64,000 bases of DNA from Halalkaliarchaeum desulfuricum (GCF_002952775.1 NZ_CP025066.1:1-64000); one strand, 5' to 3'; counted from the stretch's first letter, positions 1 to 9,418 are shown. The notes: generated from the letters alone by a model not told the origin. A program made the numbers and translations.

Positions 1-56
1 GATTGATTCGGGAAGGGATCGGTTCCAGGACGCGTCCGTCGCCACCGACGGGAACG

Positions 57-69
57 GTTTCAACTGGAA
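57..69 (-). other. ORB core without G-string
   Basis: Read on the minus strand this is TTCCAGTTGAAAC, identical to the core of the box at 3585-3606. The following bases are CGTTCCC rather than a G-run, so it is at most a partial (mini) origin recognition box. Confidence 0.4.
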
Positions 70-201
70 TTAATTCACCGGAGAAAACCGTCGGTGGGAT
101 CAGTTCCGGACGAGTGAAGTCGGAAGACTGGACCGTGGTATCGATCGGACAACGAGTTGTCTGATCGGTGAATGGGAATCGAAATCGTTCGAGGACAACG
201 C

Positions 202-208
202 TTTTATG
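202..208 (+). promoter_or_regulatory. TATA box candidate for orc1
   Basis: TTTTATG lies where a transcript would begin near 230. This argues against the upstream in-frame ATG at 206, which sits inside the element, and for the start at 350. The resulting leader of roughly 120 nt contains the ORB at 323-344, so Orc1 binding could repress its own gene. Confidence 0.4.
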
Positions 209-322
209 CCGCCTCTTCGTCTGCTTCGTTTGCATCATCTGGACTTCGGGTGCGAACCGAACCCTCGAGAATTCGGGCCGACGGTCGGGGAACCCGTCGT
301 GTTACGGTTCGCGCACCGAGGT

Positions 323-344
323 TCTCCACTCGAAACGAAGGGGT
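323..344 (+). other. ORB-like origin recognition box
   Basis: The box contains CCACTCGAAACGAAGGGGT, ends six bases before the orc1 start codon, and matches the box at 3641-3662 in 21 of 22 positions. The dyad-like half followed by a G-run is the known haloarchaeal ORB layout recognised by Orc1/Cdc6. Confidence 0.7.
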
Positions 345-349
345 GCAAT

Positions 350-2212
350 ATGGACGAGGACGACACGAAGCCAGTCGACGACGGCGACAGCAGGGACGAC
401 GAATCACCGGTATCTCCCGGGGGGGACCGAACGGACGACTCGCAATTGGTGGGTGATCCGGAAGGGACGGGTGATCCAGAAGCGACGGGTGATCCAGAAG
501 CGACGGGTGATCCGGAAGGGACGGGTGATCCAGAAGCGACGGGTGATCCGGAAGGGACGGGTGATCCGGAAAGGACGGGTGACTCTCGGGAAGCAACTGA
601 TTCGAACACCGGCAGTGTCGACGACGTGTTGACAACGGGGACGAGCGTGAAGGGATCGGACGGGACGACGGTCGAATCGAGAAGTCGCGACCGATCCTCG
701 CCGGAGGTCGACATCGGGAGCATGGTGCTCGAGGACGACGAGGAGGACGACAAGGGACTGTTCGACGACCTGTTGTCCGGGGAACCGATCTTCGAAAACA
801 AGGAGGTACTCCGGCCGTCGTACACGCCACACAAGCTCCCGCACCGATCGGATCAGATCAACCAGATGGCGACGATTCTCGTGTCCGCCCTCCGGGGGGA
901 GACGCCGTCGAACATCCTGATCTACGGGAAAACCGGGACAGGGAAAACCGCGAGCGCGAAGTTCGTCTCCCAGGAACTCGAATCCACCTCGCAGAAGTAC
1001 GAGGTCCCCTGTGATGTCGAATACATAAACTGCGAAGTGACAGACACCCAGTATCGCGTGCTCGCTCAACTGGCGAACAAGTTTATCGAGAAGAACCAGG
1101 ATCGAATTCAGGAGCGGCTCGAACGGCTTCGCGAGGTCCGTTCGGACGTCGTTCGCAACGGTGACGCCCGGGTGGACGAAAGCGATCTCGAAGTGAACGA
1201 GGGCGATCTCAGGGTGGACGAGAACAGACAGTCGGAGTCCTCGGACGGGGTCGATATCGTGAAGTTCGACAGCGTCGGGGAGCTCGACGACCGGATCGAG
1301 CGCCTCGAGGCGGACGCCGACGGGATGGAGGAAGTTCCGATGACCGGATGGCCGACCGATCGCGTGTACTCGACGTTTTTCGAGGCGATCGATTACCGCG
1401 AGCGCGTCGTCGTCATCATGCTCGACGAAATCGACAAACTCGTCGAAAAGTCGGGCGATGACACGCTGTACAACCTCTCGCGGATGAACTCCGAACTCGA
1501 GAACTCCCGGATCTCGATCATGGGAATCTCGAACGACCTGAAGTTCACCGACTTCCTGGATCCTCGCGTCAAATCGAGCCTCGGCGAGGAAGAGATCGTC
1601 TTTCCGCCGTACGACGCGAACCAGCTCCGGGACATTCTCCAGCACCGCGCGGACGTCGCGTTCAAGCCGGACGCACTCACCGAGGACGTCATTCCGCTGT
1701 GTGCGGCGTTTGCGGCCCAGGAACACGGCGACGCCAGGCGCGCGCTGGATCTGCTCCGGACGGCAGGCGAACTCGCCGAGCGCAGTCAGGCCGATCTCGT
1801 GCGGGAGGAACACGTCAGACAGGCCCAGGACAAGATCGAACTCGACCGGGTCGTGGAGGTCGTCCGAACGCTTCCCACTCAGAGCAAGATCGTCCTGTTT
1901 TCGATCATCCTGCTCGAGAAGAACGGCGTTCACAACATCAACACCGGCGAGGTGTTCAACATCTACAAGCGACTCTGTGACGAGATCGACGCCGACGTGC
2001 TCACTCAACGTCGCGTAACGGACCTCATCTCCGAACTCGACATGCTCGGTATTGTCAATGCTGTCGTCGTCTCGAAGGGGCGGTACGGCAGGACCAAGGA
2101 GATGAACCTCTCGGTGCCGACCGAGGAGACGGAGGCAGTTCTCCTTTCGGACTCCCGGCTCGGGGATATCGAGAACGCACAGCCGTTCGTTCAGGCCCGC
2201 TTCGACAACTGA
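350..2212 (+). CDS. orc1: Orc1/Cdc6 replication initiator
   Basis: A 620-aa origin-binding AAA+ ATPase that marks the origin and loads MCM. The first 180 residues or so are a disordered acidic extension containing seven GDPE(G/A/R)T hexapeptides. The AAA+ core has Walker A GKTGTGKT near residue 192 and Walker B DEID near 358. An acidic, charged insert of about 90 residues (roughly 250-340) lengthens the segment between them. Sensor regions and a C-terminal winged helix (about 500-600) follow. I chose the ATG at 350 because the longer in-frame start at 206 overlaps a TATA-like element. With no frameshift and intact ATPase motifs it should be functional, and the adjacent ORB box makes it the cognate initiator of this origin. 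Length exceeds typical family members because of the acidic N-terminus and the insert. Confidence 0.95.
   Translation: MDEDDTKPVDDGDSRDDESPVSPGGDRTDDSQLVGDPEGTGDPEATGDPEATGDPEGTGDPEATGDPEGTGDPERTGDSREATDSNTGSVDDVLTTGTSVKGSDGTTVESRSRDRSSPEVDIGSMVLEDDEEDDKGLFDDLLSGEPIFENKEVLRPSYTPHKLPHRSDQINQMATILVSALRGETPSNILIYGKTGTGKTASAKFVSQELESTSQKYEVPCDVEYINCEVTDTQYRVLAQLANKFIEKNQDRIQERLERLREVRSDVVRNGDARVDESDLEVNEGDLRVDENRQSESSDGVDIVKFDSVGELDDRIERLEADADGMEEVPMTGWPTDRVYSTFFEAIDYRERVVVIMLDEIDKLVEKSGDDTLYNLSRMNSELENSRISIMGISNDLKFTDFLDPRVKSSLGEEEIVFPPYDANQLRDILQHRADVAFKPDALTEDVIPLCAAFAAQEHGDARRALDLLRTAGELAERSQADLVREEHVRQAQDKIELDRVVEVVRTLPTQSKIVLFSIILLEKNGVHNINTGEVFNIYKRLCDEIDADVLTQRRVTDLISELDMLGIVNAVVVSKGRYGRTKEMNLSVPTEETEAVLLSDSRLGDIENAQPFVQARFDN
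451..576 (+). repeat. 18-bp tandem repeat, seven units, in orc1
   Basis: Seven consecutive units beginning GGGTGATCC encode GDPEGT, GDPEAT or GDPERT. A partial eighth follows. Units differ at only a few positions, which suggests recent expansion by slippage within a disordered linker. Confidence 0.9.
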
Positions 2213-2246
2213 TTCCTGGTCCTCCCGATTTCGCTGAACCGGACCG

Positions 2247-3248
2247 TTAGTTCCACCGGTTCATCCAACCCGCGTTTCGTCCGGCAGCGACCGCGCTCGC
2301 CCCGGACGCGACCAGCAGGGTCTCCGGCTCCGGGAAGGGGACGGAGGGAAGCGTCCCCGCGAACGGCCCGGCCTCGCCGGTGAAGATCAGGCGGATCCAC
2401 CCCAGCATCGGGACCCGAACGCGAGCCACGCCGGTCACCCAGTCCTCGTGGACCACCGGGGCGATGCCGTTGTGTTCGTAGTCCTGATCGTACCACCGGT
2501 TGTGATCGCCCTTGGTGATGAAGCCGTCATGCGGCGCGGGACAGGTTGCAAGCTCCTCGCAGCTGTCGGCGTTCATCGCGTCCTGGTCCACCCGATCGTA
2601 CCAGTTTTCGCCCTCTTCGACGTGGTGATGCGCGCGGTGAATGATCGGCGATCCGGTGCGATCGGGCGGATCGAAGACGATCACGGACCCCGGCATCCCG
2701 AACGTTTCATAGCTCACCTCGGCGCCCTGTTCGTAGGTCACGACACCGGTTCCGGAGACGGCGGCGTCCGGCGCGTACCGTCCGGGTTCGGTAACGAGCA
2801 CGAGATCACCCATCTTCATGTTCGGCTCCATGCTGGTACTCTCGACGGCGACGAGTGGCGGCCACACCCCACTTATCGCGAACAGAACCAGGCCGATCAC
2901 GAGTACAACCGCGACGCTCAGCAAGACCTCTCGAACGACCATGTACGGGCCGTCCTGGTCGTTCAGAAAGCGCTCAAGCGGGGTGCGGTCGTTCCGGTCG
3001 GGGTCGTCAGTGGATTCGTCGTCGATGGATTCGTCGTCGATGGATTCGTCGTCGATGGATTCGTCGTCGATGGATTCGTCGTCGTGATCGCCATCGACCT
3101 GGTTTATGTCGACCTCGGAACCCGACAGACCCTCTGACTGGACGACTTCGTCGACGTCGGCTTCCTCGCCGGTACCTTCGTCCGATGGAAACGACTCGCT
3201 ACCGTCGCTGTCGTCCTCGTCAGCAGGGGACCGTTCCCCGGATGTCAT
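2247..3248 (-). CDS. sec11: Signal peptidase I (Sec11-type)
   Basis: A 333-aa membrane protease that removes Sec signal peptides on the outer face of the membrane. An acidic, disordered cytoplasmic N-terminus (about 1-100) contains five DDESI/DDEST pentapeptides. One transmembrane helix follows (about residues 105-130). The catalytic serine lies in ESTSMEPNM and the general base is the histidine in IIHRA, as in archaeal and ER enzymes that use Ser/His rather than Ser/Lys. The motif KGDHN supplies the conserved aspartate. A second hydrophobic stretch near the C-terminus (LLVASGASAVAA) may anchor the protein again. It lies convergent to orc1 and divergent from polD, matching the conserved origin-side gene order in haloarchaea. 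Confidence 0.92.
   Translation of the reverse strand: MTSGERSPADEDDSDGSESFPSDEGTGEEADVDEVVQSEGLSGSEVDINQVDGDHDDESIDDESIDDESIDDESIDDESTDDPDRNDRTPLERFLNDQDGPYMVVREVLLSVAVVLVIGLVLFAISGVWPPLVAVESTSMEPNMKMGDLVLVTEPGRYAPDAAVSGTGVVTYEQGAEVSYETFGMPGSVIVFDPPDRTGSPIIHRAHHHVEEGENWYDRVDQDAMNADSCEELATCPAPHDGFITKGDHNRWYDQDYEHNGIAPVVHEDWVTGVARVRVPMLGWIRLIFTGEAGPFAGTLPSVPFPEPETLLVASGASAVAAGRNAGWMNRWN
3004..3078 (-). repeat. 15-bp tandem repeat, five units, in sec11
   Basis: Five nearly identical 15-bp units encode the pentapeptides DDESI (four) and DDEST (one) in the cytoplasmic linker before the transmembrane helix. Confidence 0.9.
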
Positions 3249-3361
3249 CGGAGAGTGTTCGTCACCTCGTCGTTTGAACCTTCTGGGTTCGAAACCGACG
3301 TTGATTCGACTGGTCGGAGCGCTCCGGCACGCTTTTGAGCGGCCGAATCCATCCGGAAGAC

Positions 3362-4954
3362 GTGCCGCTGGAGACGCCCTCGCGTATCGTACAGGAACTG
3401 GCGAGCCAAGGCTACAACGCGGAACGCGAGGCCGTCACCCTCATCGCCGGCGCGTCGGACCCGGACGCCGTCCTCGAGGCGACGGTCGACCGGACTCCGG
3501 GGGACGCGCTCAGAGTGACTGCCGACACCGTTCGCGAAGTCCTCGAAGCCGACCCGACTAGCCGGGGGCGAAACGGGAACAACAACCCCTCTGTTTCAAC
3601 TGGAAATACAACCGGTTTTTCAACCGATGACGGAGGGTCGTCTCCAGTCGAAACGAAGGGGTCTTCGGACCGGGAAAGCGGACCGTCCAAACGGGGGTCG
3701 TCCAAACGGGGGTCGTCCAAACGGGGGTCGTCCAAACGGGATTCGTCCAAACGATCGGTCGAAGTAACCGGGGACATCACGGGACGGTCGACGGGTACCG
3801 GATCGTACGAGGACTTCGTTGCGGTGTTTCGTGACCGGTTCGAGAAGCTCTCGAAGAAGCTCAGAAATCGGGTCAACCACCGACCAGCGGAGACAGTTTC
3901 CGCGATGTCGGGGGGAACCGACGTCGAGATCATCGGCCTGGTGAACGAGATCCGGTCGACGTCGGGCGGACACTGGATCGTGGAACTGGAGGACACTACC
4001 GGCACCGTTCCGTGTCTGGTGATGAACGACCGGGACATCGTAGAACTCGTCGACGATCTCCTGCTGGACGAGTGTATCGCCGTCTCCGGAACGCTGTCGG
4101 ACGACGGCGAGATCGTATTCGTCGACGCCATCCACTTTCCCGACGTTCCACGCAGCTACCGTCCCTCGACAGCGGACCGTCACGTGCAGGCGGCGCTCAT
4201 CTCGGACGTCCACGTCGGCAGCCAGGAGTTCGCCGCCGACGCGTGGCATCGATTCACCGACTGGCTCCACTCCGAGGAAGCCGCGTCGGTCGAGTATCTC
4301 CTGATCGCCGGCGATATGGTCGAAGGCGTCGGCGTCTATCCGAATCAGGACGAGGAGCTTTCGATCGTCGACATCTACGACCAGTACGAACGGTTCGCGG
4401 AGTATCTCAAGGAGGTACCTGGTGATATGGAAATCGTGATGATCCCCGGGAACCACGACGCGGTCAGACTCGCGGAACCGCAGCCGGGCTTCGACGACGA
4501 CCTCCGGGAGATCATGTCGGCACACGACGCTCGGATCTACGGCAACCCGGCGTCGGTGTCGATCGAGGGGGTCACTGTGCTCATGTATCACGGCGTTTCG
4601 CTGGACGAACTCATCGCCGAACTCCCCGAAGAGAAAGCCAGCTACGAGGAACCACACCGGGCGATGTACCAGCTGCTCAAAAAGCGTCACATCGCGCCAC
4701 AGTACGGCGGCCACATGCGGCTCGCCCCCGAAGAGGAAGATTACCTCGTCATCGAGGAGATTCCGGACGTGTTCCACACCGGCCACGTTCACAAACTCGG
4801 CTGGGGGAAGTACCACAACGTTCTCGCGGTGAACTCCGGCTGCTGGCAGGAGCAAACCGGCTTCCAGAAGTCCGTGAACATCGACCCCGACTACGGCTAC
4901 GCCCCGATCCTCGACCTCGACACCCTCGAGTTGACAGTCCGAAAGTTCGTGTAG
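3362..4954 (+). CDS. polB: DNA polymerase D small subunit (DP1)
   Basis: A 530-aa exonuclease/clamp subunit of the archaeal replicative polymerase PolD. An N-terminal helical domain (about 1-70) is followed by a disordered, basic/serine linker (about 75-135) with repeated SKRGS units, an OB-fold (about 185-270) and a calcineurin-like phosphoesterase domain. Metal-binding motifs are visible in order: SDVHVGS, AGDMVEG, PGNHD, YHGVS and GHVH, all intact, so 3'-5' exonuclease activity is expected. I chose GTG at 3362 over the in-frame TTG at 3335 because CTTTT at 3332-3336 is about 26 nt upstream and would give a leaderless message. Two ORB-like boxes lie inside the coding sequence of the linker. 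The large subunit DP2 is not in the window. Confidence 0.93.
   Translation: MPLETPSRIVQELASQGYNAEREAVTLIAGASDPDAVLEATVDRTPGDALRVTADTVREVLEADPTSRGRNGNNNPSVSTGNTTGFSTDDGGSSPVETKGSSDRESGPSKRGSSKRGSSKRGSSKRDSSKRSVEVTGDITGRSTGTGSYEDFVAVFRDRFEKLSKKLRNRVNHRPAETVSAMSGGTDVEIIGLVNEIRSTSGGHWIVELEDTTGTVPCLVMNDRDIVELVDDLLLDECIAVSGTLSDDGEIVFVDAIHFPDVPRSYRPSTADRHVQAALISDVHVGSQEFAADAWHRFTDWLHSEEAASVEYLLIAGDMVEGVGVYPNQDEELSIVDIYDQYERFAEYLKEVPGDMEIVMIPGNHDAVRLAEPQPGFDDDLREIMSAHDARIYGNPASVSIEGVTVLMYHGVSLDELIAELPEEKASYEEPHRAMYQLLKKRHIAPQYGGHMRLAPEEEDYLVIEEIPDVFHTGHVHKLGWGKYHNVLAVNSGCWQEQTGFQKSVNIDPDYGYAPILDLDTLELTVRKFV
3585..3606 (-). other. ORB-like box inside the DP1 coding sequence (inverted)
   Basis: On the minus strand it reads TTTCCAGTTGAAAC, three bases, then GGGGT. 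It faces the opposite way to the box at 3641-3662, 34 bases away, so the two form a divergent pair. Confidence 0.6.
3641..3662 (+). other. ORB-like box inside the DP1 coding sequence (direct)
   Basis: Contains CCAGTCGAAACGAAGGGGT and differs at one of 22 positions from the box in front of orc1. It encodes part of the disordered linker, where protein constraint is low. Confidence 0.65.
3686..3755 (+). repeat. 15-bp tandem repeat in DP1 linker
   Basis: Four full units beginning TCCAAACGG and a diverged fifth encode [10 protein letters not shown] pentapeptides. The repeat begins 24 bp after the second internal ORB-like box. Confidence 0.9.
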
Positions 4955-5007
4955 CTATCCGTCGACGAACTGCCAACTGTTATCCATCCTGCGCTGGTAG
5001 AGCATTT

Positions 5008-5628
5008 ATGTTTGAGAACCGTCCGGATCGCGACGTCGAAGTCGTGCTCGTGGGACGATCGAACGTTGGTAAGTCTACAGTCATGCGCGAACTCACGGGC
5101 CACGACGTCACGACCGGAAAAAAGCCCGGCGTCACCCGTGAACCGAATTACTACGACTGGGCGAGCGAGTCGTTCATGTTCACAGACCTTCCGGGGTTCG
5201 GCTTCATGTCCGGCGTAGAAGAACACCGGCGGGAGGAGATCAAAACCGACGTAGTCAGGTACATCGAGGAGTACGCAGACCACATCATCGCCGGCATCCT
5301 GGTCGTCGACGGGAAGGCGGTCATCGACATCATCGACCGTCACCGGGCCGACGGCGAAATCCCTCACGACGTCGAACTGTTCCACTTTCTGGAGGACGTC
5401 GGTGCCAGTCCGATCGTGGCAGTCAACAAGATGGACAAGGTGGACGATCGCGACGAGCGGCTCGACACACTCTGTGACCGACTCGGCTTGTTCCCCCCGT
5501 GGCAGCAGTGGCAGGAAACGATTGCACCGATCTCTGCGAAGCAAGGACGGATCGAACCGCTCCTCGACTGTCTCCGCTCCAGGTTCGAGGCGGAAAAGCG
5601 GGCGGACCTGTTAAAATTCGTCACCTGA
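5008..5628 (+). CDS. engB: EngB-type GTPase
   Basis: A 206-aa TRAFAC-class GTP-binding protein of the EngB/YihA family, whose bacterial members act in late large-ribosomal-subunit assembly; the archaeal role is inferred. G1 GRSNVGKST (residues 11-19), G3 DLPGFG (about 60), G4 NKMDKVD (about 138) and G5 ISAK (about 174) are intact, and the length is that of a single GTPase domain with no accessory domain. A TATA-like TGTTATCC around 4978-4985 would give a leaderless transcript. It follows polD on the same strand but with 53 nt and its own promoter. Confidence 0.9.
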   Translation: MFENRPDRDVEVVLVGRSNVGKSTVMRELTGHDVTTGKKPGVTREPNYYDWASESFMFTDLPGFGFMSGVEEHRREEIKTDVVRYIEEYADHIIAGILVVDGKAVIDIIDRHRADGEIPHDVELFHFLEDVGASPIVAVNKMDKVDDRDERLDTLCDRLGLFPPWQQWQETIAPISAKQGRIEPLLDCLRSRFEAEKRADLLKFVT

Positions 5629-5760
5629 TCCCCGTCGCTTTCCGGAATGTGCCACTAATTTCCCACCTCTATTTAAAGACCTGAAACCTGTGTTATCATT
5701 CCTCACGATTTGTCATCGATATAGCAATCCACATTAACCCCGAACACGAAATCTCCGCTC

Positions 5761-6999
5761 ATGAGTGAATCGTTCGTCATCATCGGCGACGGAATCGCTG
5801 GTTCGTCGGCCGCAGAAACGCTCCGCGAAGAAGCACCGGACTCAGACATCACGATCCTCACCGACGAAGGTGAAGCGCTGTACAACAGGATCCTCATAAA
5901 GGAATACGCGAAAGGTAAGCTTCCCGAGGCACCCGTCTCGATTCACGACACCTCGTGGTACGATGAGCGCGACATCGACCTCCACTTGAACACGCTGGTC
6001 ACTGACATCGACGTGGAGAACGACCAGGTCGAGACCCACGAAGGCGAGACGTACGGCTACGACAAACTCCTCGTCGCCATCGGCGGGACCCCCCAGCAGC
6101 TCCCAGTGCCGAACGCGGACGCCGACGGGATCCACCACTTCTGGACGTTCCAGGACGCGCGGGCGATCCGGGAACACGTCGAGCAGGCCGACAGGGGTGT
6201 CGTCGTTGGGGCCGGGCTGCTCGGGATCGACCTCGCGGCGATCTGTGGCGCCCAGGATCTCCCGTCGCATTACCTCATGCGCGGCAAGTGCTGGTGGCGG
6301 TACGCGCTCTCGGAGGAAGGCGCGGAGATCATCCACGAAGCACTCCGTGACATCGGCGTCACTCCGGTCTTCGAGTCCGGTGTCGACCGATTCGAGACGG
6401 ACGAGGACGGCAAACTCGTCGCCGCGATCGATCCGAACGGGGAACGGTACGAAGCGGACTTCGGCGGCGTCGCGATCGGACTCGATTTCAACACCGAACT
6501 GCTCGAGGATACTCCCGTCGAGACGGACACGGGAATCTACGTCGACGAGTACATGCGGACTGACGTCGACAACATCTTCGCTGCGGGAGACGTCACCGAG
6601 TTCCACGACACCATCCTGGGCGAACGCGGCCAGAACGGTGCGTGGGGTTCGGCAAAGCAGCAGGGGACGATCGCCGCGAAGAACATGATCGACTACGGCA
6701 GCGAGGAGTTCCGCTGGGTGTCCTCGTACTCGATTACGCACTTCGACTTCCCGTTCCTCTCGTTTGGTCACCCGACGATGGGCGAAGAGACGGTCGAGCG
6801 GAAACACTCCGAAAACGAGTGGCGGCGGCTCGCGTTCAAGGACGGCAAGATCATCGGCGGCGTCCTGATCGGCGATCTCTCGCCACAGTCGGCGTACAAG
6901 CAGTTGATGCGGGAAGAACGGGTCGTTGCAGACCAGAAGGACGTCCTGATGCAGAAGGGCTTCTCGGTGGACGACCTGTCGGCTCCCCAAAAGCAGTAA
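5761..6999 (+). CDS. NAD(P)/FAD-dependent oxidoreductase
   Basis: A 412-aa pyridine nucleotide-disulfide oxidoreductase family protein. The FAD-binding Rossmann motif GDGIAGSSAA is at residues 8-17, a second dinucleotide (NAD(P)H) motif GAGLLGIDLA near 150, and the FAD-contacting NIFAAGDV near 280. I see no redox-active CxxxxC pair, so it resembles the rubredoxin/ferredoxin-reductase or NirB N-terminal group rather than lipoamide or thioredoxin reductases. A C-terminal domain of about 100 residues follows. TTAACC about 27 nt upstream of the ATG suggests a leaderless monocistronic mRNA. Substrate and electron partner cannot be read from the sequence. Confidence 0.85.
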   Translation: MSESFVIIGDGIAGSSAAETLREEAPDSDITILTDEGEALYNRILIKEYAKGKLPEAPVSIHDTSWYDERDIDLHLNTLVTDIDVENDQVETHEGETYGYDKLLVAIGGTPQQLPVPNADADGIHHFWTFQDARAIREHVEQADRGVVVGAGLLGIDLAAICGAQDLPSHYLMRGKCWWRYALSEEGAEIIHEALRDIGVTPVFESGVDRFETDEDGKLVAAIDPNGERYEADFGGVAIGLDFNTELLEDTPVETDTGIYVDEYMRTDVDNIFAAGDVTEFHDTILGERGQNGAWGSAKQQGTIAAKNMIDYGSEEFRWVSSYSITHFDFPFLSFGHPTMGEETVERKHSENEWRRLAFKDGKIIGGVLIGDLSPQSAYKQLMREERVVADQKDVLMQKGFSVDDLSAPQKQ

Positions 7000-7110
7000 C
7001 GCGACGGGCAAAGCGATTCTGACGGCGCAATACGGCACAAGACAGTATCTGTGCAGAAGTGTGCAAGAGAAAGCGAAGCGGTTTTCGGCGCAGCCCGGTT
7101 TCTCTCCGGT

Positions 7111-7527
7111 ATGGACCCCGGATCCAGCGACATGACGCTGGCGTTCGAGCTCGAAGCGCTCAAGGAGCTTGCCGATCCGAACGCAGTCATCAACGACGCT
7201 CGTCAGTGGACGAAATATCTCGGCGTAGTCAGTGAGAAACCGACCTACGTGGTCACCAACTTCACGCGGAAACACCGGATCCGACAGGACTTCTTTTCGG
7301 GCCCCCGGGGCGTCACGGAGAGCCTCGAGAACGTCAAGGACCAGTTCGACACGGAACGCTACGTGCTCGTCGGAAACTCCGAGGACGTCGAAGACATCGC
7401 CGCGGATGTCGGCTGGGAGTATCTACCGCTGTCCGACGCAGCGGAGGCAGCCGAGTGGGATATCGCAGGCGGAGAGGGGGACGATGTCGATCCGTTCCAG
7501 GACGACGAACGGGACGACTGGCCCTGA
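7111..7527 (+). CDS. Conserved small haloarchaeal protein, function unknown
   Basis: A 138-aa acidic protein whose sequence ([34 protein letters not shown]) looks like a small alpha/beta domain. The C-terminal 30 residues are an acidic tail. I know of similar proteins in other haloarchaea but no assigned function. The ATG at 7111 and the one at 7132 are both possible starts; the longer in-frame start at 7051 (GTG) is unlikely because its extension has poor haloarchaeal composition. It sits 91 nt before mptA on the same strand. Confidence 0.7.
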   Translation: MDPGSSDMTLAFELEALKELADPNAVINDARQWTKYLGVVSEKPTYVVTNFTRKHRIRQDFFSGPRGVTESLENVKDQFDTERYVLVGNSEDVEDIAADVGWEYLPLSDAAEAAEWDIAGGEGDDVDPFQDDERDDWP

Positions 7528-7618
7528 CTGCCGGCTTCTCCGTTCCGGGTCTCGTGGGCTGCTCTCACGCACGGCAGCATGGAAAGGTCTAACAGCGCAG
7601 ACCCCCTCATTTCGGGAG

Positions 7619-8554
7619 ATGAGTCACCAGCTGCCCGATGTTCAGGCGAGTCGTCCGGACGTGACTGTCGGCCTCTCTCAGGTCGGTGTCACAGGGGTTC
7701 AAAAGCTCGTCAAACTCTCGCGCGGATCGCTGCGCCCGATCGTTCTGATGGCGGAGTTCGAAGTGTTCGTCGACCTCCCGGCCGGCCGAAAGGGGATCGA
7801 CATGAGCCGGAACATGGAAGTCATCGACGAGATCCTCGAGGACATCACCCGCGAGGAGGCGTATCGTGTCGAGGACGTCTGTGGCGACGCGGCCGAGCGC
7901 CTTCTCAGCAAGCACGACTACACGTCGACGGCGGAAGTCCGCATGACCGCAGACTACATGGTCCGGGAGCGAACGCCAGAAAGCGACCGACCGACCCAAA
8001 ACACGGCGGAAATCATCGCCAGCGCGATCGCGACTGACGAGGGGACGCGCTCGGAGATCGGCGCAGAGGTCACCGGAATCACCGTCTGTCCCTGTTCACA
8101 GGGAATGTCCGAATCGCGCGCCAGAGAGCAGCTCGAGGATCTCGGGGTCGACGAGGAAACGATCGACCAGTTCCTCGACCGCGTTCCACAGCCGGGACAC
8201 TCACAGCGCGGTCACGCGACGCTCACCGTCTCCGACGAGGGATCGCCGGACGTCGACCTCGTTGAATTGATCGACATCGCACGGGACGCGATGAGCGCCC
8301 GGATCTACAACCTCGCGAAACGACCCGACGAGGACCACATGACCTACCACGCTCACGCGAACGCGAAGTTCGTCGAGGACTGCGTCCGATCGCTGGCGGA
8401 GGACGTCGTCGACCGGCTGGATCACCTTCCGGACGAGGCCGTGATCCGGATGAAGCAGTCGAACGACGAGTCGATCCACCAGCACAACGCCCACGCCGAG
8501 CGGGAGGTCACGATGGGACAGTTGCGGGATGAACTCGACGGAAACGGAATCTGA
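7619..8554 (+). CDS. mptA: GTP cyclohydrolase MptA (type IB, FolE2 family)
   Basis: A 311-aa Fe(II)-dependent GTP cyclohydrolase that opens GTP to a dihydroneopterin cyclic phosphate, the entry to pterin cofactors and, in haloarchaea, also to archaeosine in tRNA. The family signature VCPCSQ lies near residue 160 and the conserved HANAKFVED segment near 250, with the characteristic [10 protein letters not shown] close to the C-terminus. I chose the ATG at 7619, giving MSHQLPDVQ; upstream in-frame codons read through another gene's shadow. Typical family length is 300-320 residues. Neighbours do not form an obvious pterin operon. Confidence 0.93.
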   Translation: MSHQLPDVQASRPDVTVGLSQVGVTGVQKLVKLSRGSLRPIVLMAEFEVFVDLPAGRKGIDMSRNMEVIDEILEDITREEAYRVEDVCGDAAERLLSKHDYTSTAEVRMTADYMVRERTPESDRPTQNTAEIIASAIATDEGTRSEIGAEVTGITVCPCSQGMSESRAREQLEDLGVDEETIDQFLDRVPQPGHSQRGHATLTVSDEGSPDVDLVELIDIARDAMSARIYNLAKRPDEDHMTYHAHANAKFVEDCVRSLAEDVVDRLDHLPDEAVIRMKQSNDESIHQHNAHAEREVTMGQLRDELDGNGI

Positions 8555-8591
8555 CCACGTTCCGAGATCTGCCAACGGTTCCGGGATCTGA

Positions 8592-9395
8592 CTACAGGTT
8601 CAACGGTTTCGCGTTCTCCCATCTGGGCTCGAACGACTCCCGGACGTCACTGGCGAACTCCGGGTCCTTCAGATCGATCATCGCGAACGCCTCGCCGGGA
8701 TCCAGCGGATTCGACACTTCGATGCAGACCTCGACGTCGTCGATCAGCTCGAAGGTTCCCTGCAGACCGGTTGCGACGCGCACGGAGAAGTTCTCCCGCT
8801 GGGCGAGCCGTTCGGTGTATCGTCGCCCGACGCTTCTGGGGAGCCCGTCGACGACGTCGGGCGAGAGCAGCAGGGAGACGGAGACCCCCCGATCGAGCGC
8901 TTCCTCGAGCTCGTCGGTGATCTGTTCGCCGATCACCCCGAGGTCCAACCCCGCGGCGGGCGCGCCCGCCACCATGACGATCTCCCGTTCGGCCGTCGAG
9001 ATCCGTTCGAGCAACAGATCGAGCGTTTCGTCGGGCCCCACCGCCGCAGTCCAGAAGTGGCCGTCGACCGGTTCGGCGGTCTCCAGTTCCTGTGACAGTT
9101 CGTCGACGACCTCTTCGTACTGTTCGGCCTTCCGCTCGAGCTCCTCTTTCCTGTCCGCGAGCAGACGATCGAGACCCGCGTCGGGTTCGACGGCGACGTA
9201 CTTCTTCGGCCGGCTCGCCGCCTGGCTTCGGACCAGGCTGTACTGCTCGAGGCTGTTCAACACGTCGTAGATCCGTCCCATCGGGACTTCGCTCGCACGC
9301 GACAGCTCCTTTGCCGTTGTCGGTCCGAGACGCAGAAGCGATCGATAGGCACGGGCCTCGTACTCCGAGAGCCCGAGATCGCGGAGACTCGCCAT
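8592..9395 (-). CDS. TrmB-family transcriptional regulator
   Basis: A 267-aa predicted DNA-binding regulator. The N-terminal winged helix (residues 5-75) contains GLSEYEARAYRSLLRLG and the recognition segment MGRIYDVLNSLE, typical of TrmB proteins. A short coiled coil (about 85-120) precedes a C-terminal PLD-like/TrmB sensor domain. In TrmB itself the C-terminus binds sugars, but this shorter version need not. The ATG at 9395 is chosen because TTTATA on the minus strand sits 24-29 nt upstream. It is convergent with mptA and divergent from the MinD gene; its target genes are unknown. Confidence 0.85.
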   Translation of the reverse strand: MASLRDLGLSEYEARAYRSLLRLGPTTAKELSRASEVPMGRIYDVLNSLEQYSLVRSQAASRPKKYVAVEPDAGLDRLLADRKEELERKAEQYEEVVDELSQELETAEPVDGHFWTAAVGPDETLDLLLERISTAEREIVMVAGAPAAGLDLGVIGEQITDELEEALDRGVSVSLLLSPDVVDGLPRSVGRRYTERLAQRENFSVRVATGLQGTFELIDDVEVCIEVSNPLDPGEAFAMIDLKDPEFASDVRESFEPRWENAKPLNL

Positions 9396-9418
9396 GCCCG
9401 AACGTTGCCGTCTCAGAG

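Larger units (their letters stand above)
1..349. other. oriC1: Probable replication origin segment upstream of orc1
   Basis: This non-coding stretch precedes the Orc1/Cdc6 gene. It holds a TATA-like element, one full ORB-like box with a G-string and one core without a G-string (listed separately), and a short AT-rich patch around 68-76. Origins next to a cognate orc1 are the rule in haloarchaea, and the orc1-sec11-polD order supports the main chromosomal origin. The left side is cut by the window, so any further boxes or the main unwinding element may lie outside. That this is the active origin is an inference. Confidence 0.6.

Noticed and set aside
206-349. In-frame N-terminal extension of Orc1 from ATG 206
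   Set aside because: The ATG overlaps the TATA-like TTTTATG, and the extension is encoded by the ORB-containing region; the start at 350 fits better.
404-2008. Long minus-strand open frame across orc1
   Set aside because: It mirrors codon structure of orc1, has no recognisable domain, and long antisense frames are common in GC-rich DNA.
3004-3755. CRISPR-like array from the short repeats in sec11 and DP1
   Set aside because: Units are 15 bp, contiguous and in frame; no spacers.
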